In this document: piece by piece, positions 43,030 to 50,812 of the stretch
Numbering within the stretch: position 1 is the stretch's first letter
How the letters are laid out: the number at the start of each line of letters is the position of its first letter
NCBI GenBank assembly: GCA_937871985.1
Contig: CALMPB010000342.1
Span: 36,948-100,947, forward strand
DNA from: an uncultured Burkholderiaceae bacterium
GTDB taxonomy: Bacteria; Pseudomonadota; Gammaproteobacteria; Burkholderiales; Burkholderiaceae
Direction: 5' to 3'
Length of the DNA: 64,000 nt
Notes under the pieces: generated by a model
What the model saw: only the letters and a program-made list of their open reading frames with translations
What the model was told of the DNA's origin: nothing
Database searches by the model: none
Program-made: the position numbers and the translations under genes

Positions 43030-44319
43030 TCAGAAATCCATTACGCCTCGGTAGTATTGGTACATGGCCCGGATGGCCGCTTCCGAGATCAGCGATTCGG
43101 AGGTGCCGACCTTGCCGGAATCCAGCTTGAGGATGTTGATGTCGCTGCTGGAGCGGCGCACGCCTTCCTGCACGAACTTCATGGCCTCGTTGTCTTCCAG
43201 CCCTAGAAAGCCCGAAGGCCCCATCAGATTGCCTTGGCGCAGACGATGGCGGGTCATTTCCTCGGTATCGTCTTCGTAGCCGAACATGATCCAGTTCATG
43301 ATCAGGCTGTTCGGGCCGTTGGGGACGATCTGGCGCACGCCCAGGGTGTTCATTTCACGCTGCACGACAAGGTTGGGCCAGATGGTCTGCATGGTGACCG
43401 ACCAGGGCGAGTCGAACTCCTTGACGAAGTTCAGGAAGCGTTCGTCGCGCAAGCGCATGCCGTCCTTGAACGAACGCATTTCCTTCTTGGTTTCGGGATT
43501 GACGTCGGCGTACAGATCGTCGGTTTTGGCCGAACCCATGATGCCGTGGCGTCCGTGCTTGGAGTCGGCCAGCATCATGGATTTGTTGCCGGCCACCAGC
43601 AGGCCGAACACCACCAGAAAGGAATGCAGCAGTGTCGCGTGGTAGGGATCCTTGAGGTTCTCGTGGTACATCTTCCAGTTGCAGGGCACCTCGTTCCGGT
43701 AATAGCCCAGGATCTTCAGGGGCTTGCCCGGAAAGGCGACGTTGAAGTCTTCAAGGATTTCGGGAGTCAGGTATTGTTCGATGGGTTCGACCTTGTCAGA
43801 ATACGAGGCGAACACCACGCCATGGTGGGAAGTGACGTGCAGCTTGCGCAGGCCGTGGTCTTCGTTGCGGAAGTCGCGCGGCATGCCGCCCGCCTTGTTG
43901 ACGCCGCGCTTGAACGGAATGCCCTGCAGATTGCCCTTCAGGTCGTAAGACCACTGGTGGTAGGGGCAGACGAATTCGTTGGCGTTGCCCTGGCTGCTGC
44001 GGCAGAATTCGGCGCCGCGATGGGCGCAGCGGTTTTCGAATACATGGATGGAGCCGTCCTCGGCGCGCGTCACCACGACCGGGGTGGCGCCCACGTACGA
44101 ACGCTTGTAGTCGCCCGACTTGGGAATCTCGGCCTCCAGGGCCACGAAATTCCAGGTGTCGCCGTGAAAGATGCGTTCCATTTCGCGATCGTAGACTTCC
44201 TGGCTGGTATACGCCCAGTCGGGAATGGCGTTGAGTCCGTCGGCCGGCCAGACGCAGTCGGCAAGCGCCGCATCCTTGGCTCCGACGGTTTGTCCGATGA
44301 CGGATTGAGATTGATACAT
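43030..44319 (-). CDS. picB3: 6-hydroxypicolinate monooxygenase, large (alpha) oxygenase subunit
   Basis: Rieske non-haem iron oxygenase alpha subunit, 429 residues, of the anthranilate/salicylate-hydroxylase-like class. Rieske ligands CAHRGAEFC and VCPYHQWSYDL near 93-120. The mononuclear iron site is NLKDPYHATLLHSFLV near 220 (His-x4-His), with the Asp expected in the C-terminal third. It is unrelated at close range to the VanA-like oxygenases in the first half of the window, which lack beta subunits. Follows picB2 on the minus strand after a 30-base gap. Confidence 0.88.
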   Translation of the reverse strand: MYQSQSVIGQTVGAKDAALADCVWPADGLNAIPDWAYTSQEVYDREMERIFHGDTWNFVALEAEIPKSGDYKRSYVGATPVVVTRAEDGSIHVFENRCAHRGAEFCRSSQGNANEFVCPYHQWSYDLKGNLQGIPFKRGVNKAGGMPRDFRNEDHGLRKLHVTSHHGVVFASYSDKVEPIEQYLTPEILEDFNVAFPGKPLKILGYYRNEVPCNWKMYHENLKDPYHATLLHSFLVVFGLLVAGNKSMMLADSKHGRHGIMGSAKTDDLYADVNPETKKEMRSFKDGMRLRDERFLNFVKEFDSPWSVTMQTIWPNLVVQREMNTLGVRQIVPNGPNSLIMNWIMFGYEDDTEEMTRHRLRQGNLMGPSGFLGLEDNEAMKFVQEGVRRSSSDINILKLDSGKVGTSESLISEAAIRAMYQYYRGVMDF

Positions 44320-44349
44320 GAGGGCCTCCTGTGGAATCGGGGTGATCCG

Positions 44350-45636
44350 CTAGTTCGGGGCGGTGGCCGAAGCCTGCGCCGCCTTGGCGAAGGCACGTAC
44401 GGTGACGGCCTCGTCGCAAAACCGGATTGGATCGATGGGCAGCTCGCTTTCGAGCAAAGGGCGCAGCGCCCGCAGGTCGCCGCCGGCGTTGACGGCAAGC
44501 GCGTGGCGAGGCCTGCCCTGAAGCAGTCCCAGCATGATGAAGCGGGGGGCGGCCTGGGCGGGATCCAGGCTGCCGCGAACAATGTATTCCAGGCCTTCCT
44601 GGGGCAGGCCCAGCATTTGCACATTGCAGTCGAACTGATCCGTCCAGAACCAGGGATAGGCCGCTGCCCCGGTTTCGCGCCCCGCCATGGCGCAGGCGGC
44701 GATGCGCGCCTGTTCGTTGGCGTTTTGCCATGACTCCAGGCGCAACGGCGCGGGCCATCCCGCGCGGATCTGGCTGGTGCAGTCTCCCGCCGCATAGATA
44801 TGAGGGTCGCTGCTGCGGCAGTGCTCGTCGACCAGGATGCCGCCGGTGGCGGCGTCGATCTGCAGGCCGGCGTTGCGCGCCAATTGCGTGTTGGGCGATA
44901 GCCCGACGGCCACGACGACCAGTCGGGCTTCCAGTTGCGTGCCGTTCGACAGCGCGATGGTGCTGGCCGCCTGCGCGGAATCGGACAACTGAACCCTGGC
45001 GATGGCTTGTCCGGCATACAGCTTGCCGCCCGACAGTTCCACGCGCGCTTGCAGCCAGTTCGAGAAGGCTTCGGGAACGACGCGGGCCAGCACGCGCGGC
45101 GCGGTCTCGACGATGGAAACCTCGACCCCTAGTGAGCGCGCCGTCGAGGCGATTTCCAGCCCCAGGAATCCGCCGCCGATGACGATGAGGTGTGTGCCCG
45201 GCTGCAAGCGGCTTCGCAGGGCGCGCGCGTCGTCCAGCGTGCGCAAATAGCATACGGCCGGCGAGGCCGGGGGAAAGGCTGGCAGTGTGCGGGCCGCTCC
45301 ACCGGTGGCCAGCAGGCAATAGTCGTAGCCCAGCGTGGCGCCGTCGGACAGTGTGGCCCGCTGGGCTGTGGGATCGATGGCGGTAATTTGCATGCCCAGG
45401 CGCAGATCGACCTGCTGAGCAGTGAAGAAATCGGAATCCTTGACTGAAATAACGGGTTCGGGCGCGCCGACGGCCGCCAGCACGGATTTGGACAGGGGAG
45501 GCCTTTCGTAAGGGGCGTGAGCTTCGTAGCCGACGACGGTAATGCGCCCGCTATAGCCCTGGTCGCGCAGGGCGGCTACGGCTACGGCGGCTGCCTGGCC
45601 CGCGCCGGCGACAAGAATGGATGAAACAGTGGTCAT
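44350..45636 (-). CDS. picB2: 6-hydroxypicolinate monooxygenase, ferredoxin reductase component
   Basis: FAD-dependent ferredoxin reductase of the rubredoxin/putidaredoxin-reductase type, 428 residues. FAD motif ILVAGAGQAAAVAVAALRDQG at 7-27, NAD-binding VIGGGFLGLEIASTARSLG near 148, second FAD segment DPHIYAAGDCTSQ near 270 and a C-terminal reductase domain with LRLESWQNANEQ. It passes electrons from NADH to the PicB1 ferredoxin. The start at 45636 is 26 bases after the picB1 stop. Confidence 0.88.
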   Translation of the reverse strand: MTTVSSILVAGAGQAAAVAVAALRDQGYSGRITVVGYEAHAPYERPPLSKSVLAAVGAPEPVISVKDSDFFTAQQVDLRLGMQITAIDPTAQRATLSDGATLGYDYCLLATGGAARTLPAFPPASPAVCYLRTLDDARALRSRLQPGTHLIVIGGGFLGLEIASTARSLGVEVSIVETAPRVLARVVPEAFSNWLQARVELSGGKLYAGQAIARVQLSDSAQAASTIALSNGTQLEARLVVVAVGLSPNTQLARNAGLQIDAATGGILVDEHCRSSDPHIYAAGDCTSQIRAGWPAPLRLESWQNANEQARIAACAMAGRETGAAAYPWFWTDQFDCNVQMLGLPQEGLEYIVRGSLDPAQAAPRFIMLGLLQGRPRHALAVNAGGDLRALRPLLESELPIDPIRFCDEAVTVRAFAKAAQASATAPN

Positions 45637-45662
45637 GCTGGTGTCCGGATTGGGGCCTGGGC

Positions 45663-45971
45663 TTATTGCAGGCCGACAAAGATGTCCTGGCCTTCCGTTT
45701 TCACGGGGTAGACCTGCACGTCCACCGTAGCGGGCGCGCACATGGCCTGGCCGGTGCGCAGGTCGAATTTGGCCTGATGCAGGGGGCACTCGATACAGCC
45801 GTCTTCCAGGAAGCCGTCGGACAGCAAGGCGTATTGATGCGTACAGATATTGTCTGAAACGAACAATTCGCCGTCGGTTTTATGCAGCGCCAGTTGTTTG
45901 CCTTCGACCTCGACGGCCAGGGATTCATCGTCTTCCAGCTGGTCGACGCTTGCGATTTTTATCCAGTTCAT
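45663..45971 (-). CDS. picB1: 6-hydroxypicolinate monooxygenase, Rieske ferredoxin component
   Basis: Rieske-type [2Fe-2S] ferredoxin, 102 residues. Ligand motifs NICTHQYALLSDGFLEDGCIECPLHQAKFDL near 42-72: C-T-H, then C-P-L-H. It carries electrons to the PicB3B4 oxygenase. It is the first gene of the leftward picB operon. ATG at 45971 (MNWIKIAS) is the standard start for the family; a TTG six codons earlier is possible. PicR-like sites lie 20-50 bases upstream. Confidence 0.9.
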   Translation of the reverse strand: MNWIKIASVDQLEDDESLAVEVEGKQLALHKTDGELFVSDNICTHQYALLSDGFLEDGCIECPLHQAKFDLRTGQAMCAPATVDVQVYPVKTEGQDIFVGLQ

Positions 45972-46007
45972 GATGGGGCTTATTTTCAAGTGTGCTGACT
46001 AATATAA

Positions 46008-46019
46008 TCAGTATGCTGT
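46008..46019. promoter_or_regulatory. PicR operator candidate upstream of picB1 (TCAGTATGCTGT)
   Basis: Matches TCAGTATACTGA at 10 of 12 bases and lies 37-48 bases before the picB1 start. Confidence 0.7.
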
Positions 46020-46214
46020 ATATTTATCGACCCAAATATTGGGGTTTTCACTAAATGGCGGAGATGCGCACGCTTCAACGTCCGAGAGGTGGGCAAGCGG
46101 GCGTCATATTGCCGGGAATACAACGTCCGTACTAGCTTGTAGCCCGATTCGCATGGATAACTCTTGTTGCATTGCGAGGGCCGGCAGTGTGCGAAAACTC
46201 CGTATTTACCCTCG

Positions 46215-46243
46215 TTGACACTCATTTTATTGATCAGCATACT
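46215..46243 (+). promoter_or_regulatory. Sigma-70 promoter for the TRAP/picA genes
   Basis: TTGACA at 46215-46220, a 17-base spacer, then CATACT at 46238-46243. The -10 box is inside the adjacent PicR-like operator. Confidence 0.7.
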
Positions 46244-46245
46244 AA
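46234..46245. promoter_or_regulatory. PicR operator candidate overlapping the -10 box (TCAGCATACTAA)
   Basis: Matches TCAGTATACTGA at 10 of 12 bases and covers the -10 hexamer of the TTGACA-N17-CATACT promoter, the expected layout for repression. Confidence 0.72.
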
Positions 46246-46253
46246 CAAATAAC

Positions 46254-46265
46254 TCAGCGTGCTGA
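46254..46265. promoter_or_regulatory. PicR operator candidate (TCAGCGTGCTGA)
   Basis: Perfect outer arms TCAG/CTGA, centred exactly 20 bases from the preceding site, so two dimers could bind on one face of the helix. Confidence 0.7.
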
Positions 46266-46421
46266 CAATTTTAGCGGGGATAGCTCCGCAGTGTTCCAAG
46301 GCTCGCGCTGGGTGTTTCAAAGACGGACGTGACCGTCGACGGCGAGGAGGCTTTCGACCGTTGCGCAATGGTTGCCTGCACACGCGCAGTCATCAATTCA
46401 ATCTATAAAAAGGATATGCAT

Positions 46422-47516
46422 ATGCAACGACGCCGCTTTCTAACACAAGTCGCCGCCGCAACCGGCGCCGGACTCGCCACGGTCGGCATGCCGGCCCTTG
46501 CGCAAAATGCCCCCGCCGTGCGCTGGCGCATGTCGACAGGGTGGCCCAAAAGCCTGGATGCCATTTACGGGTCGGCCGCCGAGCTTTGCAAGCGAGTCGG
46601 CCAGCTTACCGACGGCAAATTCGAAATACGCGCTTTCCCGGGGGGCGAGATCGTCCCCTACGCCCAGAACATGGAAGCCGTCAGCAACGGCACGGTGGAG
46701 TGCAACCACGTCCTGGCGACGGCGCACATCGGCACGAACACCGCCGTTGCGTTCGACACCGGGTTGTCGTTCGGCATGAACGCGCGCCAGCATAACTCCT
46801 GGATCCAATACGGCGGCGGCCTGGAGCAGTTGCGCGCCATGTACAAGCAATACAACATCGTCAACTTCGTGTCGGGCAATGTCGGGGTGCAGATGGGCGG
46901 GTGGTTCCGCAAGGAAATCAAATCCCTGGCCGATCTGCATGGGCTGAAGATGCGCATCGGCGGTATCGGCGGCATGGTGCTGACCAAGCTGGGCGCCATT
47001 CCGCAGCAGATTCCCCCCGGCGACATCTATCCCTCGCTGGAAAAAGGCACCATCGACGCGGCCGAATGGATAGGCCCGTACGACGATGAAAAACTGGGTC
47101 TGAACAAGGTGGCTCCTTATTATTATTCGCCCGGCTGGTGGGAAGGCAGCGCCTCCATCACCACCATGGTCAACGACAAGGCCTGGGAGGCTTTGCCGCC
47201 CATGTACAAAGCGGCATTCGAATGCGCGTGCAACGAGCAGGCGCTGCGCATGCTCGCCAACTACGACGCACACAATCCGGCGGCGTTGCGCAAGCTGGTG
47301 GCTGGCGGCGCCAAGCTGGCTTACTTTCCCAAGGACGTCATGCAGGCGGCTTACAAAGAGTCGCAAGTGCTGTGGGGCGAGCTTTCCGCCAAGAACCCCG
47401 ACTTCGCCAAAATCTATCCGGGCTGGAAGAAATACCAGCAGGAAGAGGCGAGCTGGTTCCGTGTGGCCGAAAGCGCATTGGACAACTTCACGTTCAATGC
47501 ACTGGCGCAGCGTTAG
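46422..47516 (+). CDS. TRAP transporter substrate-binding protein (DctP family, Fcb-type, Tat signal)
   Basis: Periplasmic binding protein of a TRAP importer, 364 residues. A Tat signal MQRRRFLTQVAAATGAG opens the protein, cleaved near MPALAQ. The mature part WRMSTGWPKSLDAIYGSAAELCKRV and PQQIPPGDIYPSLEKGTIDAAEWIGPYDD match the mannitol/chloroaromatic (FcbT1) subgroup. The ATG at 46422 is preferred over one two codons earlier, which is too close to AAAAGGA. It is the first gene of the rightward transcript towards picA and lies 7 kb from its probable membrane partners. Picolinate or 6-hydroxypicolinate is the likely ligand (inference). Confidence 0.86.
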   Translation: MQRRRFLTQVAAATGAGLATVGMPALAQNAPAVRWRMSTGWPKSLDAIYGSAAELCKRVGQLTDGKFEIRAFPGGEIVPYAQNMEAVSNGTVECNHVLATAHIGTNTAVAFDTGLSFGMNARQHNSWIQYGGGLEQLRAMYKQYNIVNFVSGNVGVQMGGWFRKEIKSLADLHGLKMRIGGIGGMVLTKLGAIPQQIPPGDIYPSLEKGTIDAAEWIGPYDDEKLGLNKVAPYYYSPGWWEGSASITTMVNDKAWEALPPMYKAAFECACNEQALRMLANYDAHNPAALRKLVAGGAKLAYFPKDVMQAAYKESQVLWGELSAKNPDFAKIYPGWKKYQQEEASWFRVAESALDNFTFNALAQR

Positions 47517-47578
47517 TCATCGTCATCAAGGAAATTCCTCAAGGAAATCGTGGTGACAATCAACAGGCAGGTCAGGTT

Positions 47579-49975
47579 ATGAAACTCACCGATTTACCGG
47601 CTGCATCCACCAAGACGCAAGGCGTGGGCGCCCGGCTATTGCGCAAGGAGGATGCCCGCCATTTGCAGGGCAAGGGCAACTTCATCGGCAATATGAGCAT
47701 GCCGGGCATCAACGAAGTGGCTTTCCTGCGCAGCCCGCTTGCGCATGCGCGCATCAGCGGCGTGCGCATCGCCCAGCAGGCCGGGCCCAATGTGTTCCTG
47801 CGCGAATCGATGGCCGACGCGCAGGACATCATTGCCGACTCCACCTTGCCGTCGTACCAGGTGTCGGCGCAGCCGCCCCTGGCGCATGGCAAGGTGCGTT
47901 ACGTGGGCGAGCCGGTGGCCATGGCGTTTGCGCCCACTCGGGCCGAAGCCGAGGACTTGACCGAACTCATCGAGGTCGACTACGACGACCTGCCTGTCTA
48001 TGTGGACGTGGGCAGCGCCCTGGCCGCCACGTCCGATCTTGTCCATGAAGAATGGAAGGACAATGTTTTCGTCACGCTTTCGGCCAACAAGGAGTTCGAC
48101 GAACTGGCGGCGCAGGCCGAAGTGGTGGTCACCCGCAAAATCAATCTGTCGCGCCAGTGCATGCTGCCGATGGAAGGCATGGCCGTCATGGCGTATTGGG
48201 ACCACCAGGCCGATCAACTGGTGGTGTACACCTCGACCCAGGTGCCCCATCTCATCCGCACCGGCCTGGCGCAATTTCTCGGCATGGATCAGGAGCAGGT
48301 TCGGGTCATTTCGCCCGACGTCGGAGGCGGGTTCGGCTACAAATGCATTCTGCAGCGCGAAGAGCTGTGCGTGGCATGGCTGGCCAAGACCTATCGCAAG
48401 CCCTTCCGCTACCTGGAAGACCGGCGCGAACACCTGATCGCCGGCGCCAATACCCGCGAGCACCATTACGAAATGACCGCCTACGCCGACAAGAACGGGC
48501 GGCTGCTGGCGCTGGACGCCAAGGTGGACATCAATGGCGGCGCGTATTCGGTATGGCCGTTCACAACCGGCCTGGAAGCTGGACAGGCCCTGGGCAATTT
48601 GCCGGGGCCCTATGCGTTCAAGGGCTATCGCTGCACCACCCGTTGCGTGGCCACCAACAAGCCGGGTTTTTTGCCCTATCGAGGCGTGGCCCGCACCGGC
48701 GTGTGCTTCGCCATGGAGCTCACCATGGACGCGCTGGCGCGCGAAGTGGGCCGCGAAACCTGGGAAGTGCGCCTGGAAAACCTGGTGCAGCCCGAGCAGA
48801 TGCCGTACGTCAACGTCACCAACAAGCACTTCGACAGCGGCGATTATCCGGCCAGCCTGCGCCGGGCCCTGGAAATGGTCGATGTCGACGCGGTGCGCAA
48901 ACGCCAGGCGCGTGGCGAGCCCGACGGCCGGATCATCGGCCTGGGCGTGGCGACGTATACCGAGCAGTCGGCGCATGGCACTTCCGTATTCGCCGCCTGG
49001 GGCACGCCGGTCATACCGGGCTTCGATCAGGCCGTGGTGCGGATGACGCCCGATGCGGGCGTGGAGCTGCGCGTGGGCGTGCATTCGCACGGCCAGGGCA
49101 TGGAAACCACCTTCGCCCAGATCGTCAATGAAATCCTGGGTGTGGATGTGGATCGGGTTCGCATGGTGCATGGCGACACCGGCCGCACGCCGTATTCCAC
49201 CGGCACGTATGCGTCGCGCTCCATGGTCATGTCCGGCGGGGCCGTATCCGCGGCGTGCAAGCAACTGCTGCCCCGGCTGCAAAAAATAGCCGGCCATCTC
49301 ATGACAACCGAACCCGGCCTGATCCGCTTCGAAAACGGGCTGGCCATTGCGGGGGATAAAAGCATTCCGCTGGCCCAGGTGGCCGGCGCCTGGTATTTGA
49401 ATCCGCACCTGCTGCCGGCCAACGTCGATCCGGCCGGCCTGGAGGTCAGCGTGGGCTACAAGCCCAAGGTCGATACCGGCAGCTTCTCGTATGCCAGCCA
49501 GGCCGCGGTGGTGGCCGTCGATCCGGGCACGGGATCGATCGAAATACTGGATTACGTTGTCGTGGAGGATTGCGGCGTCATGATCAATCCCATGGTCGTC
49601 GAGGGCCAGGCCATCGGCGGCATCGCGCAAGGCATAGGCACCGCGCTGTACGAGGAAATGCCCTACGACGAGTACGGCCAGCCTTTGGCCTCCACGTTGG
49701 CCGACTACGTCATGCCCGGCGCCACCGAGGTGCCCAACATCCGCTTCGACCATTTTGAAAGCCCGTCACCGCATACCGAATTCGGCGCCAAAGGGGTGGG
49801 AGAAGGAGGCGCCATTGCCCCGCCCGCCGTCATTTTCGGCGCGGTCAACGACGCCCTGCGTCAGTTCGGTGTCGAAGTTTCGCAAACGCCGCTCACGCCG
49901 CATCGCCTCATGGCGGCGCTCGAAGGCCGTCATGCGCGGGACGGGGCTGCTCCTCAAGCGGGGGGCGTCCAATGA
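47579..49975 (+). CDS. picA1: Picolinate dehydrogenase, molybdopterin subunit (xanthine dehydrogenase family)
   Basis: Large molybdenum hydroxylase subunit, 798 residues. N-terminal VGARLLRKEDARHLQGKGNFIGNM; molybdopterin-contact VISPDVGGGFGYK near 240; FLPYRGVARTG near 360; and the catalytic Glu in FGAKGVGEGGAIAPPAV near 740. It hydroxylates picolinate at C6 with water as oxygen source. CoxL-type relatives carry an AYXCSFR loop, which is replaced here, so it is a hydroxylase and not a CO dehydrogenase. The frame is open much further upstream inside the TRAP gene, but ATG 47579 fits the family. Overlaps picA2 by 4 bases. No XdhC/CoxF-type maturation gene is nearby. Confidence 0.88.
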   Translation: MKLTDLPAASTKTQGVGARLLRKEDARHLQGKGNFIGNMSMPGINEVAFLRSPLAHARISGVRIAQQAGPNVFLRESMADAQDIIADSTLPSYQVSAQPPLAHGKVRYVGEPVAMAFAPTRAEAEDLTELIEVDYDDLPVYVDVGSALAATSDLVHEEWKDNVFVTLSANKEFDELAAQAEVVVTRKINLSRQCMLPMEGMAVMAYWDHQADQLVVYTSTQVPHLIRTGLAQFLGMDQEQVRVISPDVGGGFGYKCILQREELCVAWLAKTYRKPFRYLEDRREHLIAGANTREHHYEMTAYADKNGRLLALDAKVDINGGAYSVWPFTTGLEAGQALGNLPGPYAFKGYRCTTRCVATNKPGFLPYRGVARTGVCFAMELTMDALAREVGRETWEVRLENLVQPEQMPYVNVTNKHFDSGDYPASLRRALEMVDVDAVRKRQARGEPDGRIIGLGVATYTEQSAHGTSVFAAWGTPVIPGFDQAVVRMTPDAGVELRVGVHSHGQGMETTFAQIVNEILGVDVDRVRMVHGDTGRTPYSTGTYASRSMVMSGGAVSAACKQLLPRLQKIAGHLMTTEPGLIRFENGLAIAGDKSIPLAQVAGAWYLNPHLLPANVDPAGLEVSVGYKPKVDTGSFSYASQAAVVAVDPGTGSIEILDYVVVEDCGVMINPMVVEGQAIGGIAQGIGTALYEEMPYDEYGQPLASTLADYVMPGATEVPNIRFDHFESPSPHTEFGAKGVGEGGAIAPPAVIFGAVNDALRQFGVEVSQTPLTPHRLMAALEGRHARDGAAPQAGGVQ

Positions 49976-50802
49976 AAGCCGCAAAATTCGAGTACCTGCG
50001 CGCCGCCACGGTCGAGCAGGCCCTGGAGGCGCTGGGCAGGCCGGGGGCGGCCTGCAAGGTCATGGCGGGCAGCCAGTCGCTGGGCCCCATGCTGAATCTG
50101 CGGCTGGCCCGGCCGGCGTCCATTGTGGACGTTTCCGGAATCGAGGCATTGCGCACCGTCGTCGAGTCGGACAAGTCCTTGCGGGTGGGCGCCGCGATCA
50201 CTCACGCTGAAATCGAGGACGGAGTGTTCGCGCCGTTGCGCGGCCACATGCTGCAGGATGTGGCCGGACGGATCGCGTATCGCGCTGTGCGCAACCGCGG
50301 CACGCTGGGCGGCAGCCTGGCCCATGCCGATCCGGCCGCCGACTGGGTGCTGGCCGCCACGGCGCTGGGCGCCGACATTGAAATCGTTTCGCCCTCGGGA
50401 ACGCGGCGTGTGGCGATGCCGGCGTTCATGCAAGGCGCCTACACCACCGGCCTGGGTTCCGACGAACTGATCGCCGCCGTTCATGTTCCCAAACTGCATG
50501 CCGGCGTGCGCTGGGGGTATTACAAGTTCTGCCGCAAAACGGGGGAGTTCGCCGAGGCCAGTTGCTCCGCCTATTTCGATGCCGAGGCGCGGGTTGCCCG
50601 CATCGCGGTGGGGGCGCTGGACGGCGCTCCCTGCTATCTGACGGAGCTGGCCGGGCGCGTCGCCGAGCAAGGCTTGCAGGCGGCCGACCGCGCATCGATC
50701 ATGGCGGCGGTCGACGCCGTCGCGCCAGGCAAGGATGCCGCCGACCGCGCCTTGCGCGCCACGGTCATCGAGCGCTGCCTGCACCAGGCGCTGGGCGAAT
50801 AA
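49972..50802 (+). CDS. picA2: Picolinate dehydrogenase, FAD subunit
   Basis: Medium FAD-binding subunit (CoxM/HcrB type), 276 residues. FAD motif AGSQSLGPMLNLRLARPASIVDVSG near 32-56 and the second motif YRAVRNRGTLGGSLAHADPAADW near 103-125. C-terminal CO-dehydrogenase flavoprotein domain with ARIAVGALDGAPCYLTELA. Translationally coupled to picA1 (ATGA), and the [2Fe-2S] subunit follows after 10 bases, giving the gene order Mo-FAD-FeS. Confidence 0.9.
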   Translation: MKAAKFEYLRAATVEQALEALGRPGAACKVMAGSQSLGPMLNLRLARPASIVDVSGIEALRTVVESDKSLRVGAAITHAEIEDGVFAPLRGHMLQDVAGRIAYRAVRNRGTLGGSLAHADPAADWVLAATALGADIEIVSPSGTRRVAMPAFMQGAYTTGLGSDELIAAVHVPKLHAGVRWGYYKFCRKTGEFAEASCSAYFDAEARVARIAVGALDGAPCYLTELAGRVAEQGLQAADRASIMAAVDAVAPGKDAADRALRATVIERCLHQALGE

Positions 50803-50812
50803 AGGAATCCAC

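Larger units (their letters stand above)
45972..46421. promoter_or_regulatory. Divergent control region between picB1 and the TRAP binding-protein gene
   Basis: 450 bases without a gene, the AT-richest stretch of the pic cluster. It contains three PicR-like sites listed separately, a further weaker one at 45987-45998, and a short inverted repeat CCCAA-ATA-TTGGG at 46031-46043 that the PicR motif does not explain. Nothing else clear is seen between 46050 and 46210. Confidence 0.7.

Noticed and set aside
46799..46812. GGATCC-containing VanR-like site inside the TRAP binding-protein gene
   Set aside because: It is within coding sequence far from any promoter and lacks the flanking A/T arms; chance occurrence.
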